DNA of 64,000 nucleotides from CAILZL01 sp049840395 (GTDB taxonomy: Bacteria; Pseudomonadota; Gammaproteobacteria; Steroidobacterales; Steroidobacteraceae), in contig JASGLD010000005.1 in NCBI GenBank assembly GCA_049840395.1, forward strand, positions 434,001 through 498,000. The letters run 5' to 3'. The translations under genes and the position numbers were made by a program. Shown piece after piece: positions 17,482-25,394 of this stretch; positions within the stretch are counted from its first letter, which is position 1; each line of letters begins with the position of its first letter. Under the pieces are notes generated by a model, which worked only from the letters and a program-made list of their open reading frames with translations, searched no databases and was not told the DNA's origin.

Positions 17482-18573
17482 ATGAAATACACACTGATCG
17501 GCAGCGCTGCCGTTGCACTCACTACCTTTGCCGCGCATGCGGCCATGGTCGATGTCACCAAGATCACCAAGGTAGATGTCGGCCCCATCACGCCCTATGG
17601 CGAAACGCCGGCTGAGGTCGCCAACAAGCGCGTTGCCTTCGAATGGGTGTACATGATGATGGTGCAGCGCAAACCCAAAGAAGCCTTCGATAAATACGTG
17701 AGCAAGGACTTCTGCGATTGGTCCATGGCCAGTTTGAAAAAGCCCTGCGGCACCGCTGAGCAAACGCTTAACGGTATGGCGCGTATGTATCAGCAACCCG
17801 CCAAGCCCGGCGAACTCAGCGAAGTGCCCACCCTTGCTGCAGTGAATGGCGAGATGGTGACCATGTACGGTGAAGGCGTGGACATCTTCCAGGTGAAGAA
17901 CGGCAAGATCGTCGCTCACTGGGATGCCTCGCCGCCCGCACAGATCACCATCGAAGCGCATCCGCCCGGTTTCACCGAATGGGTGATGGGCGATCGTAAG
18001 AGCGGCACCATTCCTTCATGGGGCAAGCCCTCGCCTAATGCAGTGACTGTGACGCCGATGCTGATCAGTGCAGTGAACACCGGCCCAATCACGCCCTATG
18101 GCGAGACGCCGCAGGAGATGGCCAACAAGCGCGTGGTGTTCGAGTGGAATCACATGACGCTGATCGAAGGCAAGCGCCGTGCCGCGATGGAAAAATATCT
18201 AAGCAAGGATTACTGCAACCATGGCCATATCTCCAATCGCGGTCTGAAAGAATGCAACACCTACGATGAAATCTACGCCCGCGGCGACAACCCGCCTGCC
18301 AAAGTCGGCGATGTGATCGAAATCCCGGTCATGGCCACCGTGAACGGTGAGATGGTCACCATGTACGGTGCTGGCGTCGACATCTTCCGCGTCGTCAACG
18401 GCAAGATCACCGACCACTGGGATGGCACCGCGCCGGTGGAAGTCACCATTAAAGCGCACAATAAAGAAACCACGGAGCGTCAGTTCAAAGTGAAGCTGGG
18501 TTTGCTCGATGAAAGCTTCGGGCGCGGTGGTGCGAATGCGATGGGTGCTGGGTCTGCGCCGGCCGCACGCTAA
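17482..18573 (+). CDS. Exported tandem SnoaL/NTF2-like protein, paralogue 6 (first-domain His motif replaced)
   Basis: 363 aa. Signal peptide about 1-21 (AHA-A). Domain 1 has C-D-W-S-M in place of C-N-H-G-H, as in paralogue 5. Domain 2 has the full C-N-H-G-H with 'L-K-E-C', then V-D-I-F-R-V-V-N-G-K-I-T-D-H-W-D-G-T. GGGGA lies six bases before ATG 17482. An in-frame extension from 17407 contains the intergenic sequence and no signal peptide start, so it was not used. With paralogue 5 it defines a sub-branch with one canonical and one altered domain. Confidence 0.85.
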   Translation: MKYTLIGSAAVALTTFAAHAAMVDVTKITKVDVGPITPYGETPAEVANKRVAFEWVYMMMVQRKPKEAFDKYVSKDFCDWSMASLKKPCGTAEQTLNGMARMYQQPAKPGELSEVPTLAAVNGEMVTMYGEGVDIFQVKNGKIVAHWDASPPAQITIEAHPPGFTEWVMGDRKSGTIPSWGKPSPNAVTVTPMLISAVNTGPITPYGETPQEMANKRVVFEWNHMTLIEGKRRAAMEKYLSKDYCNHGHISNRGLKECNTYDEIYARGDNPPAKVGDVIEIPVMATVNGEMVTMYGAGVDIFRVVNGKITDHWDGTAPVEVTIKAHNKETTERQFKVKLGLLDESFGRGGANAMGAGSAPAAR

Positions 18574-18582
18574 TCAACGCCG

Positions 18583-18622
18583 ATCCCCTCCCCCGTTCGA
18601 CGGGGGAGGGTTAGGGTGGGTG
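18583..18622. repeat. Intergenic palindrome, CCCTCCCCC/GGGGGAGGG family
   Basis: CCCCTCCCCCGTTCGACGGGGGAGGG with the typical tail TTAGGGTGGG. It begins nine bases after the stop of paralogue 6 and could act as a 3' hairpin. Confidence 0.65.
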
Positions 18623-18673
18623 CGTCTTGGAGAAGAGGCCGTGGGAATCTACTGGAATAAAATGGGAATACAC

Positions 18674-20167
18674 ATGATTGCCGTACGTATTTTGATTGTC
18701 TTACTTATTGCTTTGACAATCACCCCCTATACGCATGCGGAAACGAAAGCCACTGAACAGGCTGGCGTTATTGTTTTTAAAGTTATACCGAATCAATCCG
18801 GGGCATCTACGTTCTTTAAGAATTGGCAAAAAATTACCATTAAGCAAGTTGGCCCGAGTAAGGCGAGCAAATCCTACTCACTGACGTATACGGATAAAGG
18901 GAACACGCGAACGGCTATTTACAGTGGATTGGTGCCTCCTGGCCTTTATAGATTTGTGGATTTTTCTTCTCTGCAGTGTGGCTGGCTCTGTGTCTCTGCG
19001 TCCATAAAGGTTAACGATAAATTTAGTCAATTTTCAGTTGAAGCTGGAAAGCTGACGTATCTCGGGAATATTGTTCAACTCACACGAGGTGAAGGCGATG
19101 TGTTACTGGTTCCACAGCTTGATCCGCCAAAAGCAGATGCAATTAGCTTCGTCACACAGATTTTTCCGCAGTATCGAAGTCAGCTTGAATCGGGTGTTTT
19201 AGGCTGGGTGGATGCAGCTGCCGACAACACTGATGCAAATTTATATCAAAGTACGAAGCAGCTAAGTGCCGGGCTCTTTGGTCCAACACAGATGCAAGAT
19301 GGTAGTTTGTTGTTTGGTAGCTCATTGGGAGTCGTTCGACATTGGACCCCCGGAAAAGCGCCGGTGGCCCTGGACACTGGCGCCTCAGTTTCCATTGAAT
19401 CTGCCATCCAATTGCCTGATGGAACACTCCTTGCCGGAGGCGAACTGGGTGTATTCAAGATGTCGACCGATGATGGATTAACGTGGGCCGATATTGATGC
19501 AGGTATCCCGTTCGGAATCATCAAAAGCATAAAGATCTCAGATTCTGGTGATATCTACGTGACTCACTTGCTGGATAACGTGGTGTCAATTTTCAAAGGT
19601 CGGATTGGAATCCCGCAGTGGAAATTAATTACGGAACAGACGCTATCAATCTCCAAAATTTGGGACATACAAGGAATTGTGCCGGAGACATTTCAATATC
19701 AGCAATATTTGTTGGTGAGCTTGCCTGGCAGAAACCTTCTTGTGTTGGACACGCATACTGATGAGTTTTCTGTAAGAAAATCAGCTGGAGGGATTCAAGG
19801 GATAACCATGACTGGGGATGGAGTTATTCGCTGCCGCTGTGTTGGTGGGATTGCGGTTAACCCATGGGAAAGTCATGACCTGGGCGCGACGTGGCAGAAA
19901 TCTGCAGTAGATCGTTTCATGCAGTTGCCTGCGTTTAAGGATCAACAAATTGGTGTCGCCATGATGGGTGTTTGGCTATCAAAAGATGCCTATATGGCAG
20001 CATCACAGGATGGCGGAAAGACTTGGGACAAGCAAATGGTTACGGATGGAAAATACTATCCCAACATTTTCTATGCAGACCGCCAGAAAATTTTTGTCGC
20101 GTACGACAATTATGATTCCATTATTTTCAGTGCCGACGATGGCAAATCCTGGGTGCCTGGATATTGA
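18674..20167 (+). CDS. Exported Asp-box (BNR-type) beta-propeller-like protein
   Basis: 497 aa. Signal peptide about 1-24 (THA-E). The C-terminal two thirds carry repeated Asp-box motifs of the S-x-D-x-G-x-T-W type: 'S-T-D-D-G-L-T-W' (about residue 277), 'S-H-D-L-G-A-T-W', 'S-Q-D-G-G-K-T-W' and 'S-A-D-D-G-K-S-W' at the extreme end. These mark sialidase or photosystem-stability-factor-type propellers, though the sialidase Arg triad is not evident, so I do not call an enzyme. The N-terminal 120 residues form an unrecognised, perhaps immunoglobulin-like, domain. The gene is visibly richer in A and T, and in AAA/ATT/TTT codons, than everything around it, suggesting recent acquisition. GGGA is six bases before ATG 18674. 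Confidence 0.75.
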   Translation: MIAVRILIVLLIALTITPYTHAETKATEQAGVIVFKVIPNQSGASTFFKNWQKITIKQVGPSKASKSYSLTYTDKGNTRTAIYSGLVPPGLYRFVDFSSLQCGWLCVSASIKVNDKFSQFSVEAGKLTYLGNIVQLTRGEGDVLLVPQLDPPKADAISFVTQIFPQYRSQLESGVLGWVDAAADNTDANLYQSTKQLSAGLFGPTQMQDGSLLFGSSLGVVRHWTPGKAPVALDTGASVSIESAIQLPDGTLLAGGELGVFKMSTDDGLTWADIDAGIPFGIIKSIKISDSGDIYVTHLLDNVVSIFKGRIGIPQWKLITEQTLSISKIWDIQGIVPETFQYQQYLLVSLPGRNLLVLDTHTDEFSVRKSAGGIQGITMTGDGVIRCRCVGGIAVNPWESHDLGATWQKSAVDRFMQLPAFKDQQIGVAMMGVWLSKDAYMAASQDGGKTWDKQMVTDGKYYPNIFYADRQKIFVAYDNYDSIIFSADDGKSWVPGY

Positions 20168-20245
20168 AATTAATTTATCTCACTTTGTTCTACTAAATTC
20201 GTTTCAGACTAATTTGTCCTGCAAGAGGGGGAATCCAGGAAACAA

Positions 20246-21130
20246 CTACTTACTATTAAGCAAATTCGCCGGCGAATACTGATCAGTCAACACACGAGTA
20301 TTAGCCGGCCAGTCCTTAGTCGCGGTGAGCTTCGGTAGCAAGAAGTCACTGCCCACACCTAACGGCTTGAGCTTGCTTTCCAACGCCTGAGCATTGCGCC
20401 GCAATTCTTCCTGATTAGGCAGGCCATTCATACGCGTCAAGATAACCCGGTTGGCATCTTTCAAATTGAAGAAATCACCAAACACGGTTTGATAGGTGAT
20501 GGACTCGTAGTCGTACAGGCGGCTGGATGAGAAGGTGTTGGCGGCGAGCACACCGTTGGGTGTGAGCAGGCCGCGTACTTCTTGCAAAAATTCGCGGGTC
20601 AGCATGTGCTCGGGGATGTACTCATGATCGAAGGCATCCAGCATGATCAAGTCGTAACGCGTGGTCTGTTTAAGGGCGCGTTTGACGAACACGCGGCCAT
20701 CTTCTTCTGCGACGCGAATCTTGTTGCCGGCATCGAAGCCAAAATACTTCCTGGCCACCTTGGTGACTGCCGGATCGATTTCAGCTACATCTATTTGCAC
20801 GGTTGGGAAAAGTTTCTGCAAGGTGCTGGGTAGCGTGCCGCCGCCCAGGCCAATGATCAGTACACGTTGCGGTGTGGGGTTCAGGTACAACGCGCCCATC
20901 ATCATGCGGGTGTAGTTGAAGACCAGGCGATTAGGCTCGGTGATCGACACGCAGCTTTGCCGATTGCCGTCGTAGCGACCGAAGCGCATGCAGCGCAGAT
21001 CGTCTTCGGTGTAGACGACGATGTTGCGGTATAGCGATTTCTCGGTGTGCAGGACGGTGGCCATTGCGCTTGAGCTGGTAGCCAGTAACGCGGCCAAGAT
21101 CAAAAAGATAGGCTTCGATAATTTATTCAT
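20246..21130 (-). CDS. Exported spermidine-synthase-like methyltransferase-fold protein
   Basis: 294 aa. An apparent signal peptide (1-24) is followed by a Rossmann-fold domain of the spermidine synthase family: 'V-L-I-I-G-L-G-G-G-T-L-P' (about 90-101), 'V-D-V-A-E-I-D-P-A-V' style acidic loop, and 'Y-D-L-I-M-L-D-A-F-D' where true aminopropyltransferases have a catalytic Asp. The polyamine-binding residues are not obvious, so the true reaction is unclear. Its start overlaps the stop of the upstream membrane gene by eight bases. In many bacteria both parts are one fused protein (membrane + spermidine synthase-like); here they are two genes. A lead transmembrane helix instead of a cleaved signal is possible. 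Confidence 0.8.
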   Translation of the reverse strand: MNKLSKPIFLILAALLATSSSAMATVLHTEKSLYRNIVVYTEDDLRCMRFGRYDGNRQSCVSITEPNRLVFNYTRMMMGALYLNPTPQRVLIIGLGGGTLPSTLQKLFPTVQIDVAEIDPAVTKVARKYFGFDAGNKIRVAEEDGRVFVKRALKQTTRYDLIMLDAFDHEYIPEHMLTREFLQEVRGLLTPNGVLAANTFSSSRLYDYESITYQTVFGDFFNLKDANRVILTRMNGLPNQEELRRNAQALESKLKPLGVGSDFLLPKLTATKDWPANTRVLTDQYSPANLLNSK

Positions 21131-21728
21131 GCCCTTTGCTCCGCGTCATCACAGCGATGCCGCCCAGCAGTACTGAAATTACCACCAGGCCCAATATGAT
21201 CTGATTCACTTCGAACAGCAGCACCAGGTAGAACGAGGTGCTGATGGTGCCGGCTGCGCTGCCGAAGGTGGAGACGAAGTACAGCTTACCCGCTGATTTG
21301 CCGCTGGCCTGTAACTGCGTGACCAGCAGGCGGATGGCATAGGGCGAGACACTGCCGGAGATCACGGTGGGTATGAAGAACAACGCCGAGCTGGCCAGCA
21401 GCGAACCATAACGCGGATCGGAGACCCGATTGAAGATGGCATCCAGCAAGGGTTCGCTCCACACAATCACCGGCAAGGTGGTGAGGGCTGCACCGATCAG
21501 AATCAGGCCTAGCTTGCGCAGGGTGGGCGCATACACCGACAGCTGACCGCCAATCAGGTAGCCGATGGACAGGGCCAGCATGAAGATGGTGATGACGCCG
21601 CCCCACACGTAAATGCTGTTGCCGAAGCTGGGCGCGAGAATGCGGCCGCTGAGCAGCTCGATGGCCATCACGTAGAAGCCGGACCAGCCGGCGAGGGCGA
21701 ATACCAGCCAGGTGCGGAGTGCGGTCAA
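21123..21728 (-). CDS. Membrane protein, N-terminal half of a split MFS/spermidine-synthase-like system
   Basis: About 201 aa with five to six hydrophobic helices ('W-L-V-F-A-L-A-G-W-S-G-F-Y-V-M-A-I-E-L-L-S-G-R', then 'G-G-V-I-T-I-F-M-L-A-L-S-I-G-Y-L-I-G-G'). The motif M-A-x-E-x-x-x-G-R-x-x-A-P is characteristic of the membrane part of fused spermidine-synthase-like proteins. The open frame continues to 21986, but that extension is Arg/Gly-rich and unlike a membrane protein. I prefer the TTG at 21728 with GAG seven bases upstream; an ATG near 21889 is an alternative. It is coupled to the gene downstream, which supplies the soluble domain. Confidence 0.7.
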   Translation of the reverse strand: MTALRTWLVFALAGWSGFYVMAIELLSGRILAPSFGNSIYVWGGVITIFMLALSIGYLIGGQLSVYAPTLRKLGLILIGAALTTLPVIVWSEPLLDAIFNRVSDPRYGSLLASSALFFIPTVISGSVSPYAIRLLVTQLQASGKSAGKLYFVSTFGSAAGTISTSFYLVLLFEVNQIILGLVVISVLLGGIAVMTRSKGHE

Positions 21729-22187
21729 AGTGGTTCTCGATTGATTGCGCTGGCCCGTGAGGCTATCACGCTGAATTGGCTCGCGCCGCCCTCCTGACCC
21801 TTCCCTACAGAGCGGACGCCTGTATCCGTCGCTCTCGCGTGGCGTCTCCAGACAGGTGTAAAGCTTCGACAGGGCCGCCATCAGCTGTGCCTGTATCGTT
21901 GTCAAAACGGTAGGCAGCTGCGCCGGTTTTGCGTAAGCTGAATTACTTGCGGCAGTAATTTCTACGGCGTCTTGTCGGTTTGACAATAAGAGCGCCGAGG
22001 TCCTGAATCTCTATGATGGGTGCAGGATGACCATAGAAAGGTTGATCGTCATGCCCGCGCAGGCGGGCAGCCAGTAAGATTGCGATTCAACTGGATTCCC
22101 GCCTCCGCGGGAATGACGAAACTCGGTTTGTTTAGACCTTTAATGCTGCTGCGCAGTTAGCCCAATTTGATGCTGAGGATTTGATTG
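21729..22187. other. Divergent intergenic region
   Basis: It separates the membrane protein from the SMP-30 gene. It contains an open but unlikely N-terminal extension of the membrane gene (to 21986), a dispersed inverted repeat at 22045-22120, and a ribosome binding site (TGAGGA) for the SMP-30 gene. I see no RNA gene or additional ORF. Confidence 0.4.
22045..22120. repeat. Composite intergenic inverted repeat (CGTCATGCCCGCGCAGGCGG type)
   Basis: The left arm ATCGTCATGCCCGCGCAGGC and the right arm ATTCCCGCCTCCGCGGGAAT each form hairpins and face each other (GTCAT ... ATGAC). Same family as 15753-15848. Confidence 0.65.
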
Positions 22188-23222
22188 ATGAGTAATCCCC
22201 TAAAAGGCTGGTCGGTTCGGCCGGAAGATGTGACGCTGACCGGCAAAGACCTGAAGCGTCCCGAGTGCGTGCTGGCCGAACGCAACGGCGATCTGTGGTG
22301 TGCGGATATTCGCGGCGGCGTGCTGCGCATTCGCGCCGATGGCGTGCAGGAAGTGATCGTGCCGAAGAACGGCGGCGGTCCATTCGCGCCGGATGTGCCG
22401 GAGCCCAGCCTGGATGCCGATGATTTTTTCTCGCTGCCCAATGGTCTGTGTTTTGACCAGAACGGCGACTTCATCGTCTGCAACTTCGGCACCAATCGTA
22501 TCGAACATCTGACCCGCGAGGGTCAGCATAAAGTGTTGTTCACCGAGATCGAAGGCCAGCCCATCGGCAAGGCCAACTTCCCGTCGCTGGATAGCAAAGG
22601 CCGTCTGTGGTTCACAGTTACGGCGACGCTCGACAGCTGGCGTGCGCGTGCTTCGGCGGGCAGCGTCAAGGCCGATGGCTACATTGCGATGGTGGAGAAC
22701 GGTAAGCCACGCATCATGGCGACCGGCTTCCGCGGCACCAATGAAATTCGTTTCGACGAAAACGAAGAATGGTTGTACGTGGCCGAGACCGGCGGCGATC
22801 ACATGACGCGTCTGCGTGTGCAGCCTGACGGCACGCTGACGGATCGTGAAATTTACGGACCGGAAAAACTGGGCGGCAATCCCGATGGCTTTGCTTTCGA
22901 CAGTTACGGCAATATGTGGGTGACCACCATCACTGCCAATCGCTTGATGGTCATTTCACCGGAGCGTGAAGCGTGGACGGTATGGGAAGACGGCGATCCC
23001 GCTGTGAAGAAGCCCTTCCTGGAACTGGAGAGCAAGACTCGCAAGAACTTGTATCGTCACGCACCGGGTTTGCTGGCGCCACGCATGGCCAGCGTCACCT
23101 TTGGCGGTCCCGATCTCTGCAATGTGTACGTGGGTTCGTTGGTGGGTACATCGCTGCCGACCTTCCGCTCGCCGATCCCGGGCCGTGCGTTGTCGCACTG
23201 GAATGCCAGCTGGTCGAAGTAG
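22188..23222 (+). CDS. SMP-30/gluconolactonase/LRE family protein
   Basis: 344 aa, six-bladed propeller of the SMP-30/gluconolactonase family. Markers are the early acidic residue in 'R-P-E-C-V-L-A-E', 'F-P-S-L-D-S-K-G-R-L-W-F-T-V-T-A-T', the metal-binding Asn in 'G-T-N-E-I-R-F-D' and Asp in 'G-G-N-P-D-G-F-A-F-D', and 'Y-G-N-M-W-V-T'. These proteins hydrolyse lactones in sugar catabolism, with a divalent metal in the central channel. No signal peptide is seen. TGAGGA precedes ATG 22188 by eight bases. The substrate is unknown and no sugar-pathway genes adjoin it. Confidence 0.85.
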   Translation: MSNPLKGWSVRPEDVTLTGKDLKRPECVLAERNGDLWCADIRGGVLRIRADGVQEVIVPKNGGGPFAPDVPEPSLDADDFFSLPNGLCFDQNGDFIVCNFGTNRIEHLTREGQHKVLFTEIEGQPIGKANFPSLDSKGRLWFTVTATLDSWRARASAGSVKADGYIAMVENGKPRIMATGFRGTNEIRFDENEEWLYVAETGGDHMTRLRVQPDGTLTDREIYGPEKLGGNPDGFAFDSYGNMWVTTITANRLMVISPEREAWTVWEDGDPAVKKPFLELESKTRKNLYRHAPGLLAPRMASVTFGGPDLCNVYVGSLVGTSLPTFRSPIPGRALSHWNASWSK

Positions 23223-23290
23223 CCGTAGCTATTCGATGTGTTGCCGCATGGAGCACATGCGGCATGTAAGCGATGATCGATCTGATTGTC

Positions 23291-23370
23291 AGAAGGGCGT
23301 GATGAATCACGCCCCTACATCAGCGATGGCAAGATATTTATGGAGGGGCGCAATTCATTGCGCCCGCTCC
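23291..23370. repeat. Pair of intergenic palindromes (GGGCGTGATGAATCACGCCC type)
   Basis: Two hairpins in tandem: GGGCGTGATGAATCACGCCC, then GGGCGCAATTCATTGCGCCC. They lie between the convergent SMP-30 and yadH genes and might serve as a bidirectional terminator, though there is no T-tract. Confidence 0.6.
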
Positions 23371-23415
23371 GCTGCTGCGATTAGATTTTGTAGCGAACTT
23401 CGCGTCGCCTAGGCG

Positions 23416-24207
23416 TTATTCTCTTAATCCCACGCCCTTGTTCAACAGGGTCAGGCAAGTAATAAACAATCCCGCTGCGGCGGTGATCATGATGCTGAAG
23501 GCCAGTGTCACATCCACATCCGAAATGCCGAGAAAGCCGTAACGAAACGCATTGACCATGTACAGGATGGGATTCATATGCGACAACGTCTGGGCAAAGT
23601 TGGGCAATAACGAAATGGTGTAGAACACTCCGCCGAAATAAGTCAGCGGTGTCAGGATAAAAGTGGGAATGAAGGAAATCTGATCGAAGTTCTTGGCGAA
23701 GATGGCGTTGAGCATGCCGGCCAGCGAGAACACCATCGAAGTCAGCAACACCGCAGAGAAGATTACCAGCGGGTGTTGCACATGCAGATTACTGAAGGCC
23801 AGCGAGATGGCCGTGACCACGCCGCCCACCAGTAACCCGCGCGTCAGTCCACCCATCATGTAACCGATGACGATCAGGTAATTAGGCAGCGGCGAGACCA
23901 ATAGTTCTTCGATGTGCTTGCCGAACTTGGCGCCGAAGAAGGACGACACCACATTGCCGTAGCTGTTGGTGATCACCGTCATCATGATCAGCCCCGGTGC
24001 GATGTACTGCAGATAGGTGTAGCCATTCATGTCGCCGATGCGTCCGCCGATGAGGCGGCCGAAGATGACGAAGTACAGCGTGGCGGTGATCGCCGGCGGC
24101 ACGATGGTCTGACCCCAGATGCGAATGATGCGATTGAACTCGCGTCGCACGATGGTTTGAAAGCCGATCCAGTTGGCGGTGGAGCGGTTGAGTGTTTGTG
24201 TAGTCAT
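23416..24207 (-). CDS. yadH: ABC-2 type exporter permease YadH
   Basis: 263 aa with six predicted membrane helices and the ABC-2 permease signature ('A-P-G-L-I-M-M-T-V-I-T-N-S-Y' and 'P-L-T-Y-F-G-G-V-F-Y-T-I'). It closely resembles E. coli YadH, the partner of the ATPase YadG; the exported substrate is not established. The true start is ATG 24207 (M-T-T-Q-T-L-N); the open frame upstream is the palindromic repeat. The ATPase gene lies 159 bases upstream in the same direction, with a long intergenic palindrome in between. Confidence 0.9.
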   Translation of the reverse strand: MTTQTLNRSTANWIGFQTIVRREFNRIIRIWGQTIVPPAITATLYFVIFGRLIGGRIGDMNGYTYLQYIAPGLIMMTVITNSYGNVVSSFFGAKFGKHIEELLVSPLPNYLIVIGYMMGGLTRGLLVGGVVTAISLAFSNLHVQHPLVIFSAVLLTSMVFSLAGMLNAIFAKNFDQISFIPTFILTPLTYFGGVFYTISLLPNFAQTLSHMNPILYMVNAFRYGFLGISDVDVTLAFSIMITAAAGLFITCLTLLNKGVGLRE

Positions 24208-24230
24208 TGGTCTTTCTTTAACTTTGGCTG

Positions 24231-24314
24231 CCCCCACCCTAACCCTCCCCCGCAAGCGGAGGAGGGAACATCCGATCCCCTCCCTCGCTTGCGGGGGAGG
24301 GTTAGGGTGGGGGC
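24231..24314. repeat. Long nested palindrome between yadG and yadH
   Basis: GCCCCCACCCTAACCCTCCC at the left pairs with GGGAGGGTTAGGGTGGGGGC at the right over 20 bases. Inside are two smaller hairpins (CTCCCCCGCAAGCGGAGGAG and CTCCCTCGCTTGCGGGGGAG). It is the largest member of the CTCCC family in the window and could modulate yadH expression relative to yadG. Confidence 0.75.
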
Positions 24315-24366
24315 ATATGAATAAGGCACATCAATCATTTGTTGCTAAGAAGGTAAAGGGCAACGG

Positions 24367-25305
24367 CTAAGTCCCAGTCTTCGCGCCATTGCCATTACCC
24401 TTCTCCACCATGCTCAGGAACAATTCTTCCAGGCGATTGGCTTTGTTGCGCATCGAGCTCACTTCAATGCCCTGCGCGCTGAGGGCGGTGAACACCTGAT
24501 TGAGGCTCTGCTCCTTGGTGGTTTCCACTTCCAGCGTGTGATCGTCGGACATGACGATTTTGTATTCGGCCAGGGTCGGCGCCTGGACAATGGGGTTGCG
24601 CAGATTCAACACGAAGGTTTCGGTATTGAGTTTGCGCAGCAGTGTGCTCATACGCTCGTTCTCGATGATCCTGCCTTGATTGATGATGGCCACGTTACGG
24701 CACAGGCTTTCCGCTTCTTCGAGATAGTGCGTAGTCAAAATGATAGTGGTGCCGGCGGCATTCACTTCCTTGATGAACTCCCACATCGAACGACGTACTT
24801 CGATGTCCACGCCGGCAGTGGGTTCGTCGAGAATCAACAGACGTGGTTCGTGTACCAGGGCGCGCACGATCATCAGGCGACGCTTCATACCGCCGGACAG
24901 ACCTCGCGCCACGGCATTGCGCTTCTCCCATAGCTGCAACTTGTGCAGATACTTTTCCAGACGGTCGTGGGCCACTTTGCGCGGAATGCCGTAGAAGCCG
25001 GCCTGGTTGAGCAGAATGGTGCTCACCGTTTCGAACATGTTGAAGTTCACTTCCTGAGGCACTAGGCCGATACAGGCCTTGGCTGCGGCCAGTTCGGTAT
25101 CGATGTCATGGCCGAATACATGAACCTTGCCGGCGGTCTTGTTGACCAGTGAGGTGGTGATGCCGATGGCCGTGGTCTTGCCAGCGCCGTTCGGACCGAG
25201 CAGGGCGAAGAAGTCGCCTTCCTCTACTTCCAGATCGATTCCTTTGAGGGCCTGCACTCCGTTCTTGTATGTCTTGCTCAGGCCTTGCAGCGACAGCGCT
25301 TTCAT
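24367..25305 (-). CDS. yadG: ABC exporter ATP-binding protein YadG
   Basis: 312 aa. Walker A G-P-N-G-A-G-K-T-T at 37-45, Q-loop 'V-P-Q-E', signature 'L-S-G-G-M-K-R-R', Walker B 'L-L-I-L-D-E-P-T-A-G-V-D' and H-loop 'T-T-H-Y-L'. It is very similar to E. coli YadG over its length, including 'H-E-P-R-L-L-I-L-D-E-P-T'. With YadH it forms an ABC-2 exporter in the inner membrane of unknown substrate. The C-terminal tail (N-G-N-G-A-K-T-G-T) is species-specific. Confidence 0.92.
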   Translation of the reverse strand: MKALSLQGLSKTYKNGVQALKGIDLEVEEGDFFALLGPNGAGKTTAIGITTSLVNKTAGKVHVFGHDIDTELAAAKACIGLVPQEVNFNMFETVSTILLNQAGFYGIPRKVAHDRLEKYLHKLQLWEKRNAVARGLSGGMKRRLMIVRALVHEPRLLILDEPTAGVDIEVRRSMWEFIKEVNAAGTTIILTTHYLEEAESLCRNVAIINQGRIIENERMSTLLRKLNTETFVLNLRNPIVQAPTLAEYKIVMSDDHTLEVETTKEQSLNQVFTALSAQGIEVSSMRNKANRLEELFLSMVEKGNGNGAKTGT

Positions 25306-25394
25306 GGGTGCTCAGTGGTAACCGATAAGGCTGGCAAGCGTACTGAGGCCTTGCGGTTGTCGCAAGCATTGCGCCGGGTTACGCGGGCCGGCGG

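Noticed and set aside
18674..20167. Call as a sialidase
   Set aside because: Asp-boxes are present, but the catalytic Arg triad and Tyr/Glu pair are not recognisable; Asp-boxes occur in many non-enzymatic propellers.
21729..21986. N-terminal extension of the membrane gene
   Set aside because: Arg/Gly-rich and unlike a membrane or signal segment; starts at a weak TTG. A closer TTG (21728) fits the family start better.
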